The notes below the pieces were generated by a model, which was not told the DNA's origin, made no database searches, and saw only the letters and a program-made list of their open reading frames with translations. DNA of 10,550 bases from Xanthobacteraceae bacterium (GTDB lineage: Bacteria; Pseudomonadota; Alphaproteobacteria; Rhizobiales; Xanthobacteraceae), in contig JASHXX010000370.1 of the NCBI GenBank assembly GCA_030043335.1, forward strand, positions 1-10,550, given 5' to 3'. This document shows positions 1 through 6,968 of the stretch, one piece after another (the stretch's first letter is position 1; each line of letters opens with the position of its first letter). A program made the translations under genes and the position numbers.

Positions 1-1649
1 TAGATCACGAACATGACCGCGGCCCGCCGCACCACGCGGCTTGCCAGCCAGGAGATGCCGCGGCCGACGCCGTCGAACCCCCAGTTGAACGCGGCGAAGA
101 AGCCCTTGATCGGCCATTGCCACCAGCGCGCGCGATGCGCCGCCTGGTGCGGCTTGAGCAGCAGCGCACACATCGCCGGCGACAGCGTTAGCGAGACGAT
201 GAGCGAGATCACGGTGGCGCCGGTGATGGTCAGCGCGAACTGCCGGTAGAACTGCCCGGATATCCCGGTGATGAACATCGAGGGAATGAACACGGCGCAA
301 AGCACGAGCGCGATCGCGATCAGCGCCGAGCCGACCTCGTTCATGCTCTTGATCGCGGCCTCGCGCGGCGCAAGCCCGCTCGCGATGTTGCGCTCGACGT
401 TCTCGACCACAACGATGGCGTCGTCGACCACGATGCCGATCGCCAGCACCAGGCCGAACAGCGACAGATTGTTGAGCGAGAAGCCGAACACCGCCATGAA
501 GAAGAAGGTGCCGACGAGCGAGACCGGAATGGCGACGAGCGGAATGATCGCGGCCCGCCAGGTCTGCAGGAAGACAATGACGACCAGCACCACCAGCACG
601 ATCGCTTCGCCGATGGTGTCGATCACCGCGTCGACCGACTGCTGAATGAATTCGGTCGGGTTGTAGACGATGGCGTATTTGACGCCGGGCGGAAAACGCT
701 TCGACAGCTCGGCCATCAGATTGCCGACGCCGCGGGCGGTGTTGAGGGCGTTAGAGCCGGGGCGCTGGAAGATCGCGAGCGCCACCGCCGGATCGTGATC
801 GAGGTACGAGTTGGTCGAATAGTCGAGCGCATCAAGCTCGATCTTGGCGACGTCGCGGAGCCGTACCACGGCGCCCGGCGTCTCCTTGACCACGATCGCG
901 CCGAACTGGTCCGGATCGGCAAGCCGGCCGAGGGTCTGCACCGCGACCTGAAAGGCGCCGGGGCGCGCCGTCGGCGGCTGGTCGAGCATGCCGGAGGCGA
1001 CCTGGATGTTCTGCGCCTGCAGCGCGCTGGTGACGTCGGTCGCGGTCAGTCCGAGCGATTGCAGGCGATCGGGATCGAGCCACACCCGCATCGAATAGTC
1101 GCGGCTGCCGAACACCGCGATCGAGCCGACGCCGTCGACGCGGGTGACGGCGTCGGTCACGGCCAGCGTCGCGTAATTGGAGATGAACAGCGTGTCGCGC
1201 GATTTGTCCGGCGAATAGAGGTGCACGACCATCATCAAGTCGGGCGAGCTCTTCGCCACGGTAACGCCGATATTGCGCACGTCGGCCGGCAGCCGGGGCT
1301 GCGCGATCGCGACGCGGTTCTGCACCTGCACCTGGGCGATGTCGAGATTGGTGCCGAGATCGAAAGAGACCTGGATCGAAAAGCGTCCGTCGGCGGTCGA
1401 TTGCGAGTACATGTACAACATGTTCTCGACGCCGTTGATCTGCTGCTCGATCGGCGTGACCACAGTCGAAGCCACGACCTCGGCGCTGGCGCCGGGATAT
1501 TGCCCGGTGACGCTGATAGTCGGCGGCGCGATCTCGGGATATTGCTCGACCGGCAGCCGCGAGAACGACACCCCGCCGAGGATCACGAACACGATCGAGA
1601 CCACGGCCGCAAAGATCGGCCGGTCGATGAAGAAGTGCGACAGGCGCAT
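1..1649 (-). CDS. RND efflux pump permease, AcrB/HAE1 type (3' end outside window)
   Basis: This is the inner-membrane proton-driven pump subunit of a tripartite drug/solvent efflux system. The first 549 residues are visible, about half of the usual 1030-1060. The start ATG (1647-1649) gives MRLSHFFIDRPIFA, the classic RND N-terminus with TM1 at about 10-28. A periplasmic porter region follows (about 30-335), with AcrB-like stretches such as TADGRFSIQVSF (85-96) and LQAQNIQVASG (210-220). TM2 to TM6 lie between about 340 and 500. TM4 holds GIVVDDAIVVVENVERN, in which D409 and D410 match the proton-relay Asp pair D407/D408 of AcrB. The permease lies 30 bp downstream of the adaptor gene, so the two are surely co-transcribed. 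The C-terminal half, with the second porter repeat and TM7-12, lies left of position 1. The drug substrate cannot be told from the sequence. Confidence 0.95.
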   Translation of the reverse strand, partial: MRLSHFFIDRPIFAAVVSIVFVILGGVSFSRLPVEQYPEIAPPTISVTGQYPGASAEVVASTVVTPIEQQINGVENMLYMYSQSTADGRFSIQVSFDLGTNLDIAQVQVQNRVAIAQPRLPADVRNIGVTVAKSSPDLMMVVHLYSPDKSRDTLFISNYATLAVTDAVTRVDGVGSIAVFGSRDYSMRVWLDPDRLQSLGLTATDVTSALQAQNIQVASGMLDQPPTARPGAFQVAVQTLGRLADPDQFGAIVVKETPGAVVRLRDVAKIELDALDYSTNSYLDHDPAVALAIFQRPGSNALNTARGVGNLMAELSKRFPPGVKYAIVYNPTEFIQQSVDAVIDTIGEAIVLVVLVVIVFLQTWRAAIIPLVAIPVSLVGTFFFMAVFGFSLNNLSLFGLVLAIGIVVDDAIVVVENVERNIASGLAPREAAIKSMNEVGSALIAIALVLCAVFIPSMFITGISGQFYRQFALTITGATVISLIVSLTLSPAMCALLLKPHQAAHRARWWQWPIKGFFAAFNWGFDGVGRGISWLASRVVRRAAVMFVI

Positions 1650-1679
1650 CTACGGCACGCTCATTTCGGCGCCGGCATC

Positions 1680-2867
1680 TCAGTCGGCCTTGGTCTGGTC
1701 GGCGCGCTTCCCCGCCGCCGCAGCGGGGATTTTCTTCTCTTCTGCGGCGACCTTGACGCCGGGCCGCGCCCGCATCAGCCCGTTGACGATGACGCGGTCG
1801 GAAGCGGTAAGGCCGTCCTTGATCACGCGCAAATCGCCGTCGAGCTGCCCGGGCGTGACGTAGCGCTGCCGCGCAACGCCGCCGTCATCGACCACGAGCA
1901 CGTATTTGCGCGCCTGCTCGCTGCCGATCGCAACGTCGGGAACCAGGAGCGCGGTGTAGGGCGGCGAGCCGGGCACGCGAATGCGGCCGAACATGCCGGG
2001 CGTGAACACGCCGTCGGGATTGTCGAACACCGCGCGACCGCGGATCGTGCCCGAGGAGCGGTCGATCACATTGTCAAGGAAGTCGATCTTGCCGGTGTGC
2101 TGGAACTCCTGCTCGTCAATGAGCTTGAGCGCGACCGGAACGCCGGCGCTTCCCACCAGGCCGCTCGCGGCCGCATAGCGGTAGCGCAGGTAGGACGCCT
2201 CGTCGAAGGTGAATTCGAAGCGGATCGGATCGAGCGAGACGATGGTCGCGAGCAGCGTCGTGTTGCTGCCGTTGCCGCCGGTCACCAGATTGCCGACGGA
2301 GACGCGGCGGTCGCCGATGCGGCCGTCGATCGGCGAGCGCAGCTCGGAATATTCGTTGAGGTCGAGCTCGGCCGAATGCACCATCGCCTCCTGCGCGGCG
2401 ACCGAAGCCTCGGCGACGCGCTTGGCTTGCGTGCGCTGGTCGTAGGTCTGCTCTGTGATGGTCTTATTGCGCAGCAATTCCTGGCCGCGGGCGAGGTCGG
2501 CCTCGGTGAAAGCGAGGTTGGCGCGTGCCTGCGCGAGGTTGGCACGCATCTGGTCGAGCACGATCTGGAACGGCTTATGGTCGATGACGAACAGGAGATC
2601 GCCCTTCTTCACCATGTGGCCGTCGGAGAAGCGAATCTCGGAAAGGTAACCCGAGACGCGGGCGCGGATCTCGACGGAATCGACGGCAACGAAACGGCCG
2701 ACATATTCGTCTTGATCGACGACGGTGCGCTGCACCGGATTGGCCACCGTCACCGGCGGCGGCGGCGCCGCGCTCTGCTGCTGGCCCCGGCCGCAGCCGG
2801 CCAGTGCGAAAAGCGCCGCGGCGACCGCTATGGTCGCGATGAAGCGCGCCGCTTTGGCAATGGCCAT
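1680..2867 (-). CDS. RND efflux periplasmic adaptor (membrane fusion protein), lipoprotein
   Basis: This 395-residue adaptor links the RND permease to an outer-membrane channel. I chose ATG 2865-2867 because a strong GAGGAG ribosome site lies 5 nt upstream and because it opens a clean lipoprotein signal; an in-frame start 13 codons earlier lacks this logic. The signal is KAARF followed by a hydrophobic stretch and the lipobox LAGC, with C25 as the predicted lipidated Cys, so the mature protein is anchored in the inner membrane facing the periplasm. The order is family-like: N-terminal beta/lipoyl half (about 40-100, with RARVSGYLSEIRFSDG), alpha-hairpin coiled coil (about 101-171, Ala/Gln/Glu rich), second lipoyl half (about 172-210, with LRSPIDGRIGDRRVSVGNLV), beta-barrel (about 215-300, with FTPGMFGRIRVPG) and membrane-proximal domain to about 375. 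The tail is Lys/Ala rich. It resembles AcrA/MexA. It is the first gene of the operon and is followed by the permease after 30 bp. Confidence 0.93.
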   Translation of the reverse strand: MAIAKAARFIATIAVAAALFALAGCGRGQQQSAAPPPPVTVANPVQRTVVDQDEYVGRFVAVDSVEIRARVSGYLSEIRFSDGHMVKKGDLLFVIDHKPFQIVLDQMRANLAQARANLAFTEADLARGQELLRNKTITEQTYDQRTQAKRVAEASVAAQEAMVHSAELDLNEYSELRSPIDGRIGDRRVSVGNLVTGGNGSNTTLLATIVSLDPIRFEFTFDEASYLRYRYAAASGLVGSAGVPVALKLIDEQEFQHTGKIDFLDNVIDRSSGTIRGRAVFDNPDGVFTPGMFGRIRVPGSPPYTALLVPDVAIGSEQARKYVLVVDDGGVARQRYVTPGQLDGDLRVIKDGLTASDRVIVNGLMRARPGVKVAAEEKKIPAAAAGKRADQTKAD

Positions 2868-2872
2868 GAAAT

Positions 2873-2878
2873 CTCCTC
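2873..2878 (-). promoter_or_regulatory. Ribosome binding site of the adaptor gene
   Basis: GAGGAG on the minus strand, 5 nt before the ATG at 2867. It decides the start in favour of the lipoprotein signal peptide and against the in-frame start 13 codons upstream. Confidence 0.75.
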
Positions 2879-2894
2879 GGCCGTTTTCCGGGCG

Positions 2895-2923
2895 TCCGCA
2901 CCACAAGCGGTTGCGGCTGTCAA
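2895..2923 (-). promoter_or_regulatory. Possible promoter of the efflux operon
   Basis: A perfect TTGACA -35 hexamer reads on the minus strand at 2923-2918, 50 bp before the adaptor start. At 17 nt spacing the -10 position reads TGCGGA, which is poor. Weak -10 boxes occur in GC-rich alphaproteobacteria, but the call rests on the -35 alone. No clear palindromic TetR-type operator and no regulator gene are seen beside it. Confidence 0.3.
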
Positions 2924-3000
2924 CTGCGCGTCATCGGCTCGGTTGACGCCCTTTGTCGCGCCGGGCGGGATCCCCATATACGCAACCGGCTTGCACAAAG

Positions 3001-3023
3001 CGAGCCGCCGGCTCGATGCCGGC
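3001..3023. repeat. Two overlapping inverted repeats before the HtrA-like gene
   Basis: CGAGCC-GCC-GGCTCG (3001-3015) is a perfect 6-bp inverted repeat with a 3-nt loop. GCCGGC-TCGAT-GCCGGC (3007-3023) is a second 6-bp stem with a 5-nt loop. They share 3007-3015, so only one can fold at a time. They end 18 bp before the GTG start used for the protease. This could be a leader structure or operator, or chance in GC-rich DNA. Confidence 0.35.
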
Positions 3024-3041
3024 CAAACATGGCGATTTTCC

Positions 3042-4064
3042 GTGAAGATCATCCCTGCCAATACCGGCTTGGGCGGCACCGAGCCCGCCGCAGCCGGTCG
3101 ACCTGCCGTCCCGCCCGAGGACCAGGCCCTCCTCGACGCCTATTCGCGCGCTGTCATTGACGTGGTCGACCGCGTCGGCCCCGCGGTCGTCGGTCTTTCG
3201 GTGCAGGTCGGACAAGCCAACGGCCGCCCGCGCGGCGGTTCCGGCTCGGGCGTCGTCGTGGCGCCCGACGGGCTCATCCTGACCAACAGCCACGTCGCCG
3301 GCGCCGGCTCGCGGATCGAGGTGACGACCGCCGACGGGCTCAACCTCAAGGCGCGGCTGGTCGGCGACGACCCCGACACCGATCTCGCGCTCCTTCGCGT
3401 CGATGAAGCGGTGACGCTCACCGCGGCGCCGCTCGGCGATTCCAAGAAGCTGCGGCGCGGTCAGCTGGTGATCGCGATCGGCAACCCGCTTGGCTTTGAG
3501 TCGACGGTGACGACCGGCGTCGTCTCGGCGCTCGGCCGCTCGCTGCGCGCGCGCACCGGCCGGCTCATCGACGACGTGATCCAGACCGACGCCGCGCTCA
3601 ATCCCGGCAATTCCGGCGGACCGCTCGTTTCCTCGCACGGCGAGGTGGTCGGCGTGAACACCGCGGTCATCATGGGCGCGCAAGGCATCTGCTTTGCGGT
3701 TGCCGCCAACACCGCAAGCTTCGTGCTCGGCGAATTGGTGCGCCACGGCCGGGTGCGGCGCGCCTTCATCGGCATTTCCGCGCAGCAGCTGACGATCCCG
3801 CGCCGGCTGCGGCGCGCCGGCATCGACCAGGAAAGCGCGCTGATGGTCGCCGCGGTCGAGCCCGCAAGCCCGGCGGACCGCACTGGCATCAAGCCCGACG
3901 ACATTATCGTCAGCCTCGACGGGCTCACGATCACCGGCGCCGACGATCTCATTCGCGCGCTCACCGGCGAGAAGATCGGGAGCGAGGTCGCCCTCGACGT
4001 GCTGCGCGGGGCGGAGCGGCTTCGCGTGTCGCTCACGCCGCTGGAGCGCAAGCGCGCCGGCTGA
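3042..4064 (+). CDS. HtrA/DegP-like trypsin-type serine protease with one PDZ domain (S1C family)
   Basis: A 340-residue serine protease. The catalytic triad is readable: H84 in LTNSHVAG, D114 in DTDLALL and S191 in NPGNSGGP, all with normal HtrA context (GSGSGVVV before the His, IGNPLGFESTVTTGVVSALGR between Asp and Ser). A single PDZ domain occupies about 242-335 and includes AVEPASPADRTGIKPDDIIVSLDG. The family degrades or refolds misfolded proteins. The start is uncertain. GTG 3042 is the best in-frame choice and leaves a 28-residue leader before DQALLDAYSRAVIDVV, but no good ribosome site precedes it. TTG 2991 is an alternative. The frame stays open for over 2 kb upstream, but that part is antisense to the pump genes. 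No signal peptide or membrane segment is seen from any start, unlike periplasmic DegP, so a cytoplasmic place is possible. The gene is divergent from the efflux operon (174 bp apart) and its stop abuts that of the DUF3617 gene. Confidence 0.9.
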   Translation: MKIIPANTGLGGTEPAAAGRPAVPPEDQALLDAYSRAVIDVVDRVGPAVVGLSVQVGQANGRPRGGSGSGVVVAPDGLILTNSHVAGAGSRIEVTTADGLNLKARLVGDDPDTDLALLRVDEAVTLTAAPLGDSKKLRRGQLVIAIGNPLGFESTVTTGVVSALGRSLRARTGRLIDDVIQTDAALNPGNSGGPLVSSHGEVVGVNTAVIMGAQGICFAVAANTASFVLGELVRHGRVRRAFIGISAQQLTIPRRLRRAGIDQESALMVAAVEPASPADRTGIKPDDIIVSLDGLTITGADDLIRALTGEKIGSEVALDVLRGAERLRVSLTPLERKRAG

Positions 4065-4589
4065 TCAATGCTGCGGCGGCGCGGCAGGGGCGCCGGGCGC
4101 GCCGGCGCCGCCCGGGCGTTTCATCTCGAGCACGTTCATCTTCGTGCCGTTCGGCATGATCGTGTCACCCGGCTTCTGGTCCGCCGCGCACGGGCCAAGC
4201 CATTTGGCCTCGATGTTGATTACCCGTGAGCTCGCGTCTTCGGCCTCTCTGGTGATCGTCATGACGTAGGCGCTGTCGAAGCTGCCGGTGATGACGGTAT
4301 GCGCCGCCCGCGGTTTGCCGGCCATCGAGCACACTGAATCGATGGTGATGGTGTTACCGGACTTCTGCACGTCGCGCTTCGAGCAGTCGTGCTGCGCACT
4401 GGCGGCGGCGCTGGCCTGAATCGTTTCATCGGTCTTGGCATCGACGCATTGCTGCATCGTGATGGTACGCCCGCTGGAGACGGTGGTCTTCATCTCCCAT
4501 AGTCCAGCCTTGCGCGGCGGCAGCTCAGCCGCCGACGCGGGCGCCGCGGCGGCAACAGCGAAAAGCAAAGCTAAGGCGAACTTCTCCAT
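4065..4589 (-). CDS. DUF3617 family secreted protein
   Basis: A 174-residue protein of unknown function, recognised as DUF3617 by the mature N-terminus LPPRKAGLWEMKTTVSSG followed by a QQCVD segment. A Sec signal peptide is clear: MEKFALALLFAVAAAAPASA, with likely cleavage after A20, so the protein is periplasmic or outside. The four Cys are at 48, 69, 87 and 134, which could give two disulfides. The C-terminal 16 residues are Gly/Ala/Pro rich and probably disordered. The start ATG at 4587-4589 has a strong AGGAGG ribosome site. It lies 74 bp downstream of the MBL hydrolase gene on the same strand and may be co-transcribed with it. Its stop codon touches that of the HtrA-like gene. No enzymatic role is known or visible. 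Confidence 0.85.
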   Translation of the reverse strand: MEKFALALLFAVAAAAPASAAELPPRKAGLWEMKTTVSSGRTITMQQCVDAKTDETIQASAAASAQHDCSKRDVQKSGNTITIDSVCSMAGKPRAAHTVITGSFDSAYVMTITREAEDASSRVINIEAKWLGPCAADQKPGDTIMPNGTKMNVLEMKRPGGAGAPGAPAAPPQH

Positions 4590-4591
4590 GG

Positions 4592-4600
4592 CCTCCTCCT
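4592..4600 (-). promoter_or_regulatory. Ribosome binding site of the DUF3617 gene
   Basis: AGGAGGAGG on the minus strand, ending 2 nt before the ATG, with the AGGAGG core 5 nt away. It is among the strongest Shine-Dalgarno matches in the window and fixes the start at 4589. Confidence 0.75.
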
Positions 4601-4663
4601 ATTCGCATCCTGGTCAAATCCATCGCGCCTGCGTCGCTCGCCGCCGGCGCAGCGTCGCCGCCG

Positions 4664-5758
4664 TCACGCCGCGGCTACCCGCCGGATGCCGTCGGCGCTT
4701 TCGACCGGCCGCAACATGCCCCGCCGCAGCATATAGTTGACGTGCGCGAGCACCTCGCTGAAGGCAAATCCGGTCTGGTGCGGATCGAGCATGCGGGTGA
4801 ACACGAACGGTATCAACTCGGCGCCCGACCTCGGCGCAGTGCGGCAGGCGCGCAGGATCAGGTCGCAGCGGGCGTGATGGTGCACAATCAGTTCATCGAT
4901 GCGGGTGTGCAGGCCGTGGAACGGCAAATTGTGTCCCGGAAGCACCAGTACGTCTTCCGCCACCTCGCCTCGCAACGTCGTGAGCGAACGCAGGTAGTGG
5001 CCGAGCGGATTGCCTTCCGGATCGACCGCGACCACGCTGACATTAGGCGAGATCTTGGCCAACACCTGATCCGCCGCAAGAAACAGCCCTTCCTCCCGAC
5101 ACAACAACATGATCTGCTCCGGCGAATGCCCGCCGCCGGTCAGCACCTCGAATTCGCGGGAGCCGATGTCGAGCACGTCGCCGGCAAGCACGCGGTGATA
5201 GGTCGGCGGCAGCCCGGTGGTGCGTTTGAGATAGGCGTGGCCGCTCGTCACCACGCGTCCGGTCGTCTCCGCGTCGAGACCGTGATCGAGATAGAAGCGC
5301 CGATAGTGCTCGGCCTCGAGCGCGCCGGGATCAAGATGGATGTTCAGGCTCTGGAGATATTCGGTCGCCGACATGTAGAGCGGCACGTCGAAGCGCCGCA
5401 GCAGGAAGCCGGCCGAGCCGACATGGTCGGGATGGAAATGCGTGGCGATGATTCGTGTCAGCGGGCGATCGCGCAGCAGTCCCTCGAACATCGCCTGCCA
5501 GGCTTCCTGGGTCGCCTTGTTGCCGAGGCCGGTGTCGATCAGGGTCCAGCCGGCACCGTCATCAATGAAGTAGACATTAACGTGGTCGAGGAGGAACGGC
5601 AGCGCCAGGCGAGCCCACAAGATGCCGGGCGCGACCTCGATCGTGCCTCCCGGCGCGGGCGGCGCGCGATGCGGAAAATGGAGGGGCGGGACCGGCGCGG
5701 GCTGGAGGCTGGGCTTGGGCTGCTGCATCGTGCGGGGTGATGGCCCGCGCCCCGCCAT
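4664..5758 (-). CDS. Metallo-beta-lactamase-fold hydrolase (LACTB2/glyoxalase II-like)
   Basis: A 364-residue MBL-fold hydrolase. Metal ligands are in place: THFHPDHVG gives H107, H109, D111 and H112, with H211 in GGGHSPEQ, D230 in LAADQVL and H276 in LPGHNLPFHG. This is a complete two-metal site. LIDTGLGN (73-80) is the usual early strand/turn. The C-terminal about 80 residues (from about 283) look like the winged-helix tail (BLACT_WH) of LACTB2-type proteins. No signal peptide, so probably cytoplasmic. The substrate is not known; thioesters, esters or phosphoesters are all used in this superfamily. The first about 36 residues are Pro-rich and not part of the fold. ATG 5758 has only a weak GGCGAG upstream, and M11 (ATG at 5726-5728) is a second possible start. 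The gene is divergent from the dehydrogenase and upstream of the DUF3617 gene. Confidence 0.88.
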   Translation of the reverse strand: MAGRGPSPRTMQQPKPSLQPAPVPPLHFPHRAPPAPGGTIEVAPGILWARLALPFLLDHVNVYFIDDGAGWTLIDTGLGNKATQEAWQAMFEGLLRDRPLTRIIATHFHPDHVGSAGFLLRRFDVPLYMSATEYLQSLNIHLDPGALEAEHYRRFYLDHGLDAETTGRVVTSGHAYLKRTTGLPPTYHRVLAGDVLDIGSREFEVLTGGGHSPEQIMLLCREEGLFLAADQVLAKISPNVSVVAVDPEGNPLGHYLRSLTTLRGEVAEDVLVLPGHNLPFHGLHTRIDELIVHHHARCDLILRACRTAPRSGAELIPFVFTRMLDPHQTGFAFSEVLAHVNYMLRRGMLRPVESADGIRRVAAA

Positions 5759-5833
5759 TAGTCAACTCGCCATTTTTTGCGCGATCGGGAAGCCCCATAT
5801 CGCTATCGTCGGCACCGGCGAAGGAAACAAGCA
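5759..5833. promoter_or_regulatory. Divergent promoter region between MBL hydrolase and dehydrogenase genes
   Basis: This 75-bp spacer must hold the start signals for both divergent genes. It is locally AT-richer, with a T6 run at 5773-5778. On the plus strand TTGCGC (5777-5782) could be a -35 with TCGCTA or CGCTAT as -10, 17-18 nt later; both are weak. I see no clear operator palindrome. Confidence 0.35.
5820..5825 (+). promoter_or_regulatory. Ribosome binding site of the dehydrogenase gene
   Basis: GAAGGA, 8 nt before ATG 5834. It decides the start: the in-frame ATG 19 codons upstream would add an Arg-rich leader foreign to the family. Confidence 0.65.
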
Positions 5834-6901
5834 ATGAAAGCCTGGCGGCTGGACCGGCTTGGCGGCACGCTGAGCCTCAAGGACATACCTGTGCCCGAGG
5901 TGCGTCCCGGCAGTGTTTTGGTGCGGATCGCGGCGTCGTCGTTGATGTCGTATCTGAGGCCGTACGTCGAAGGCAAGCTGCCCCACTACAACCCGCCGAA
6001 GAGTGAATTCACCATCGGAACGAACGGCGTCGGAATTGTCGATGCCGTCGGCCGCGACGTCTGGCACATCAAGGCGGGCCAGCGGGTAATGCTCTCCTCG
6101 CACTTCGCCGCGCGCGAGAATGTCGAGGACCCGGCCCAGATTCTCATCGGACTCACGGCGGGCGCCGGCGCCGAGCGTGTCCTGGCCGACTGGCCGGACG
6201 GAACGCTGGCCGAGTACGCGCTCGCGCCGGTTGAGGTCGTCACGCCCGCGGACGGGCTCGAGCACATCGACGCGCCGCAACTCGCCGCCGTCAGCCGCTG
6301 CATCATCCCCTATGGCGGCCTCATTCGCGGCCGGCTGGCGGCGGGCGAGACGTTGATCGTCAACGGAGCGACCGGCGCTTACGGCAGCGCGGCCGTGCTG
6401 CTCGGCGTCGCCATGGGAGCGGCACGCGTGATTGCTGCCGGCCGCAATCGGACCGCGCTCGAAGCGGTCGCGACCGCCGGCGGATCGCGCGTTTCAACGC
6501 TGGCGCTGGCCGGCGACGTTGCGGCAGACGCGAGCGCGCTGCGCAAGGCTTGCGGCGGCGGAGCGCATATCGCATTCGATATGGTCGGACAGGCCCGCGA
6601 TCCAAACGCGACGCTTGCGGCGCTTCACAGCCTGCGCCGCGGCGGCCGGCTCGTGCTGATGGGAAGCATGACCGTCGATCTGCCGATCCCCTACACCGCG
6701 CTGATGCTCAACAGCTGGGAGATCGTCGGCCAATTCATGTATCCGCCGGCCGCCTATCTGCGACTGCTCGATCTGTTGCGCGGCGGACTCCTCGACATCA
6801 GCGCGATTCGGCCCCGCGTCTACCCGCTTGCCAAACTGCTGGAAGCGATGGACGCCGCCGCGGCGGCCAGCAGTCTCGAATACGTGGTGATGCAGCCCTG
6901 A
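5834..6901 (+). CDS. Medium-chain dehydrogenase/reductase (zinc-independent, alcohol dehydrogenase/quinone reductase-like)
   Basis: A 355-residue oxidoreductase of the MDR superfamily. It starts MKAWRLDRLGGTLSLKDIPVPEV, a typical GroES-like N-terminal domain, which extends to about 150. The Rossmann domain has the dinucleotide motif NGATGAYGSAA (177-187). The second strand ends in AAGRNR (201-206), whose basic residues suggest NADP(H) over NAD(H). The catalytic zinc ligands are absent: the CxxCHSD region of zinc enzymes reads ASSLMSYLRPY (34-44), and there is no four-Cys structural zinc lobe. It therefore resembles quinone oxidoreductase or enoyl reductase branches, but the substrate is unknown. 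The length is normal. It is divergent from the MBL hydrolase gene and convergent with the liv operon, 67 bp away. A joint role with the hydrolase is possible from context only. Confidence 0.88.
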   Translation: MKAWRLDRLGGTLSLKDIPVPEVRPGSVLVRIAASSLMSYLRPYVEGKLPHYNPPKSEFTIGTNGVGIVDAVGRDVWHIKAGQRVMLSSHFAARENVEDPAQILIGLTAGAGAERVLADWPDGTLAEYALAPVEVVTPADGLEHIDAPQLAAVSRCIIPYGGLIRGRLAAGETLIVNGATGAYGSAAVLLGVAMGAARVIAAGRNRTALEAVATAGGSRVSTLALAGDVAADASALRKACGGGAHIAFDMVGQARDPNATLAALHSLRRGGRLVLMGSMTVDLPIPYTALMLNSWEIVGQFMYPPAAYLRLLDLLRGGLLDISAIRPRVYPLAKLLEAMDAAAAASSLEYVVMQP

Positions 6902-6936
6902 CATCCGCCGCTCGATCTCGGCTGCTTCGCGCCCCT

Positions 6937-6950
6937 GCGCCAGACGGCGC
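6937..6950. terminator. Weak hairpin between converging dehydrogenase and livF genes
   Basis: GCGCC-AGAC-GGCGC forms a 5-bp GC stem with a 4-nt loop in the 67-bp gap between the two stop codons. No T-run follows on either strand, so it is at best a weak bidirectional stop for transcription. Confidence 0.25.
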
Positions 6951-6968
6951 CGACAAGAATGGTGACGC

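Noticed and set aside
268..645. Ser/Thr/Met-rich 125-codon plus-strand frame
   Set aside because: Antisense to the TM region of the RND permease; the composition is what reversed hydrophobic codons give.
2943..2982. TTGACG (2943) with CATATA (2975) as a plus-strand promoter for the protease
   Set aside because: The spacer is 26 nt, far from the usual 16-18, and the hexamer at correct spacing (CGGGAT) is not -10-like.
795..3041. Possible giant N-terminal extension of the HtrA-like protease
   Set aside because: It is antisense to well-recognised adaptor and permease genes and its amino-acid content is compositional noise.
2931..3746. 271-codon minus-strand frame opposite the protease
   Set aside because: Shadow of a gene with a full catalytic triad; no recognisable domain in the minus-strand product.
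4742..5740. 332-codon plus-strand open frame
   Set aside because: Antisense shadow of the MBL hydrolase, whose metal motifs are intact; the product is Arg/His/Gly-rich without recognisable motifs.
6494..6904. 136-codon minus-strand frame opposite the dehydrogenase C-terminus
   Set aside because: Shadow; no ribosome site and no family likeness.
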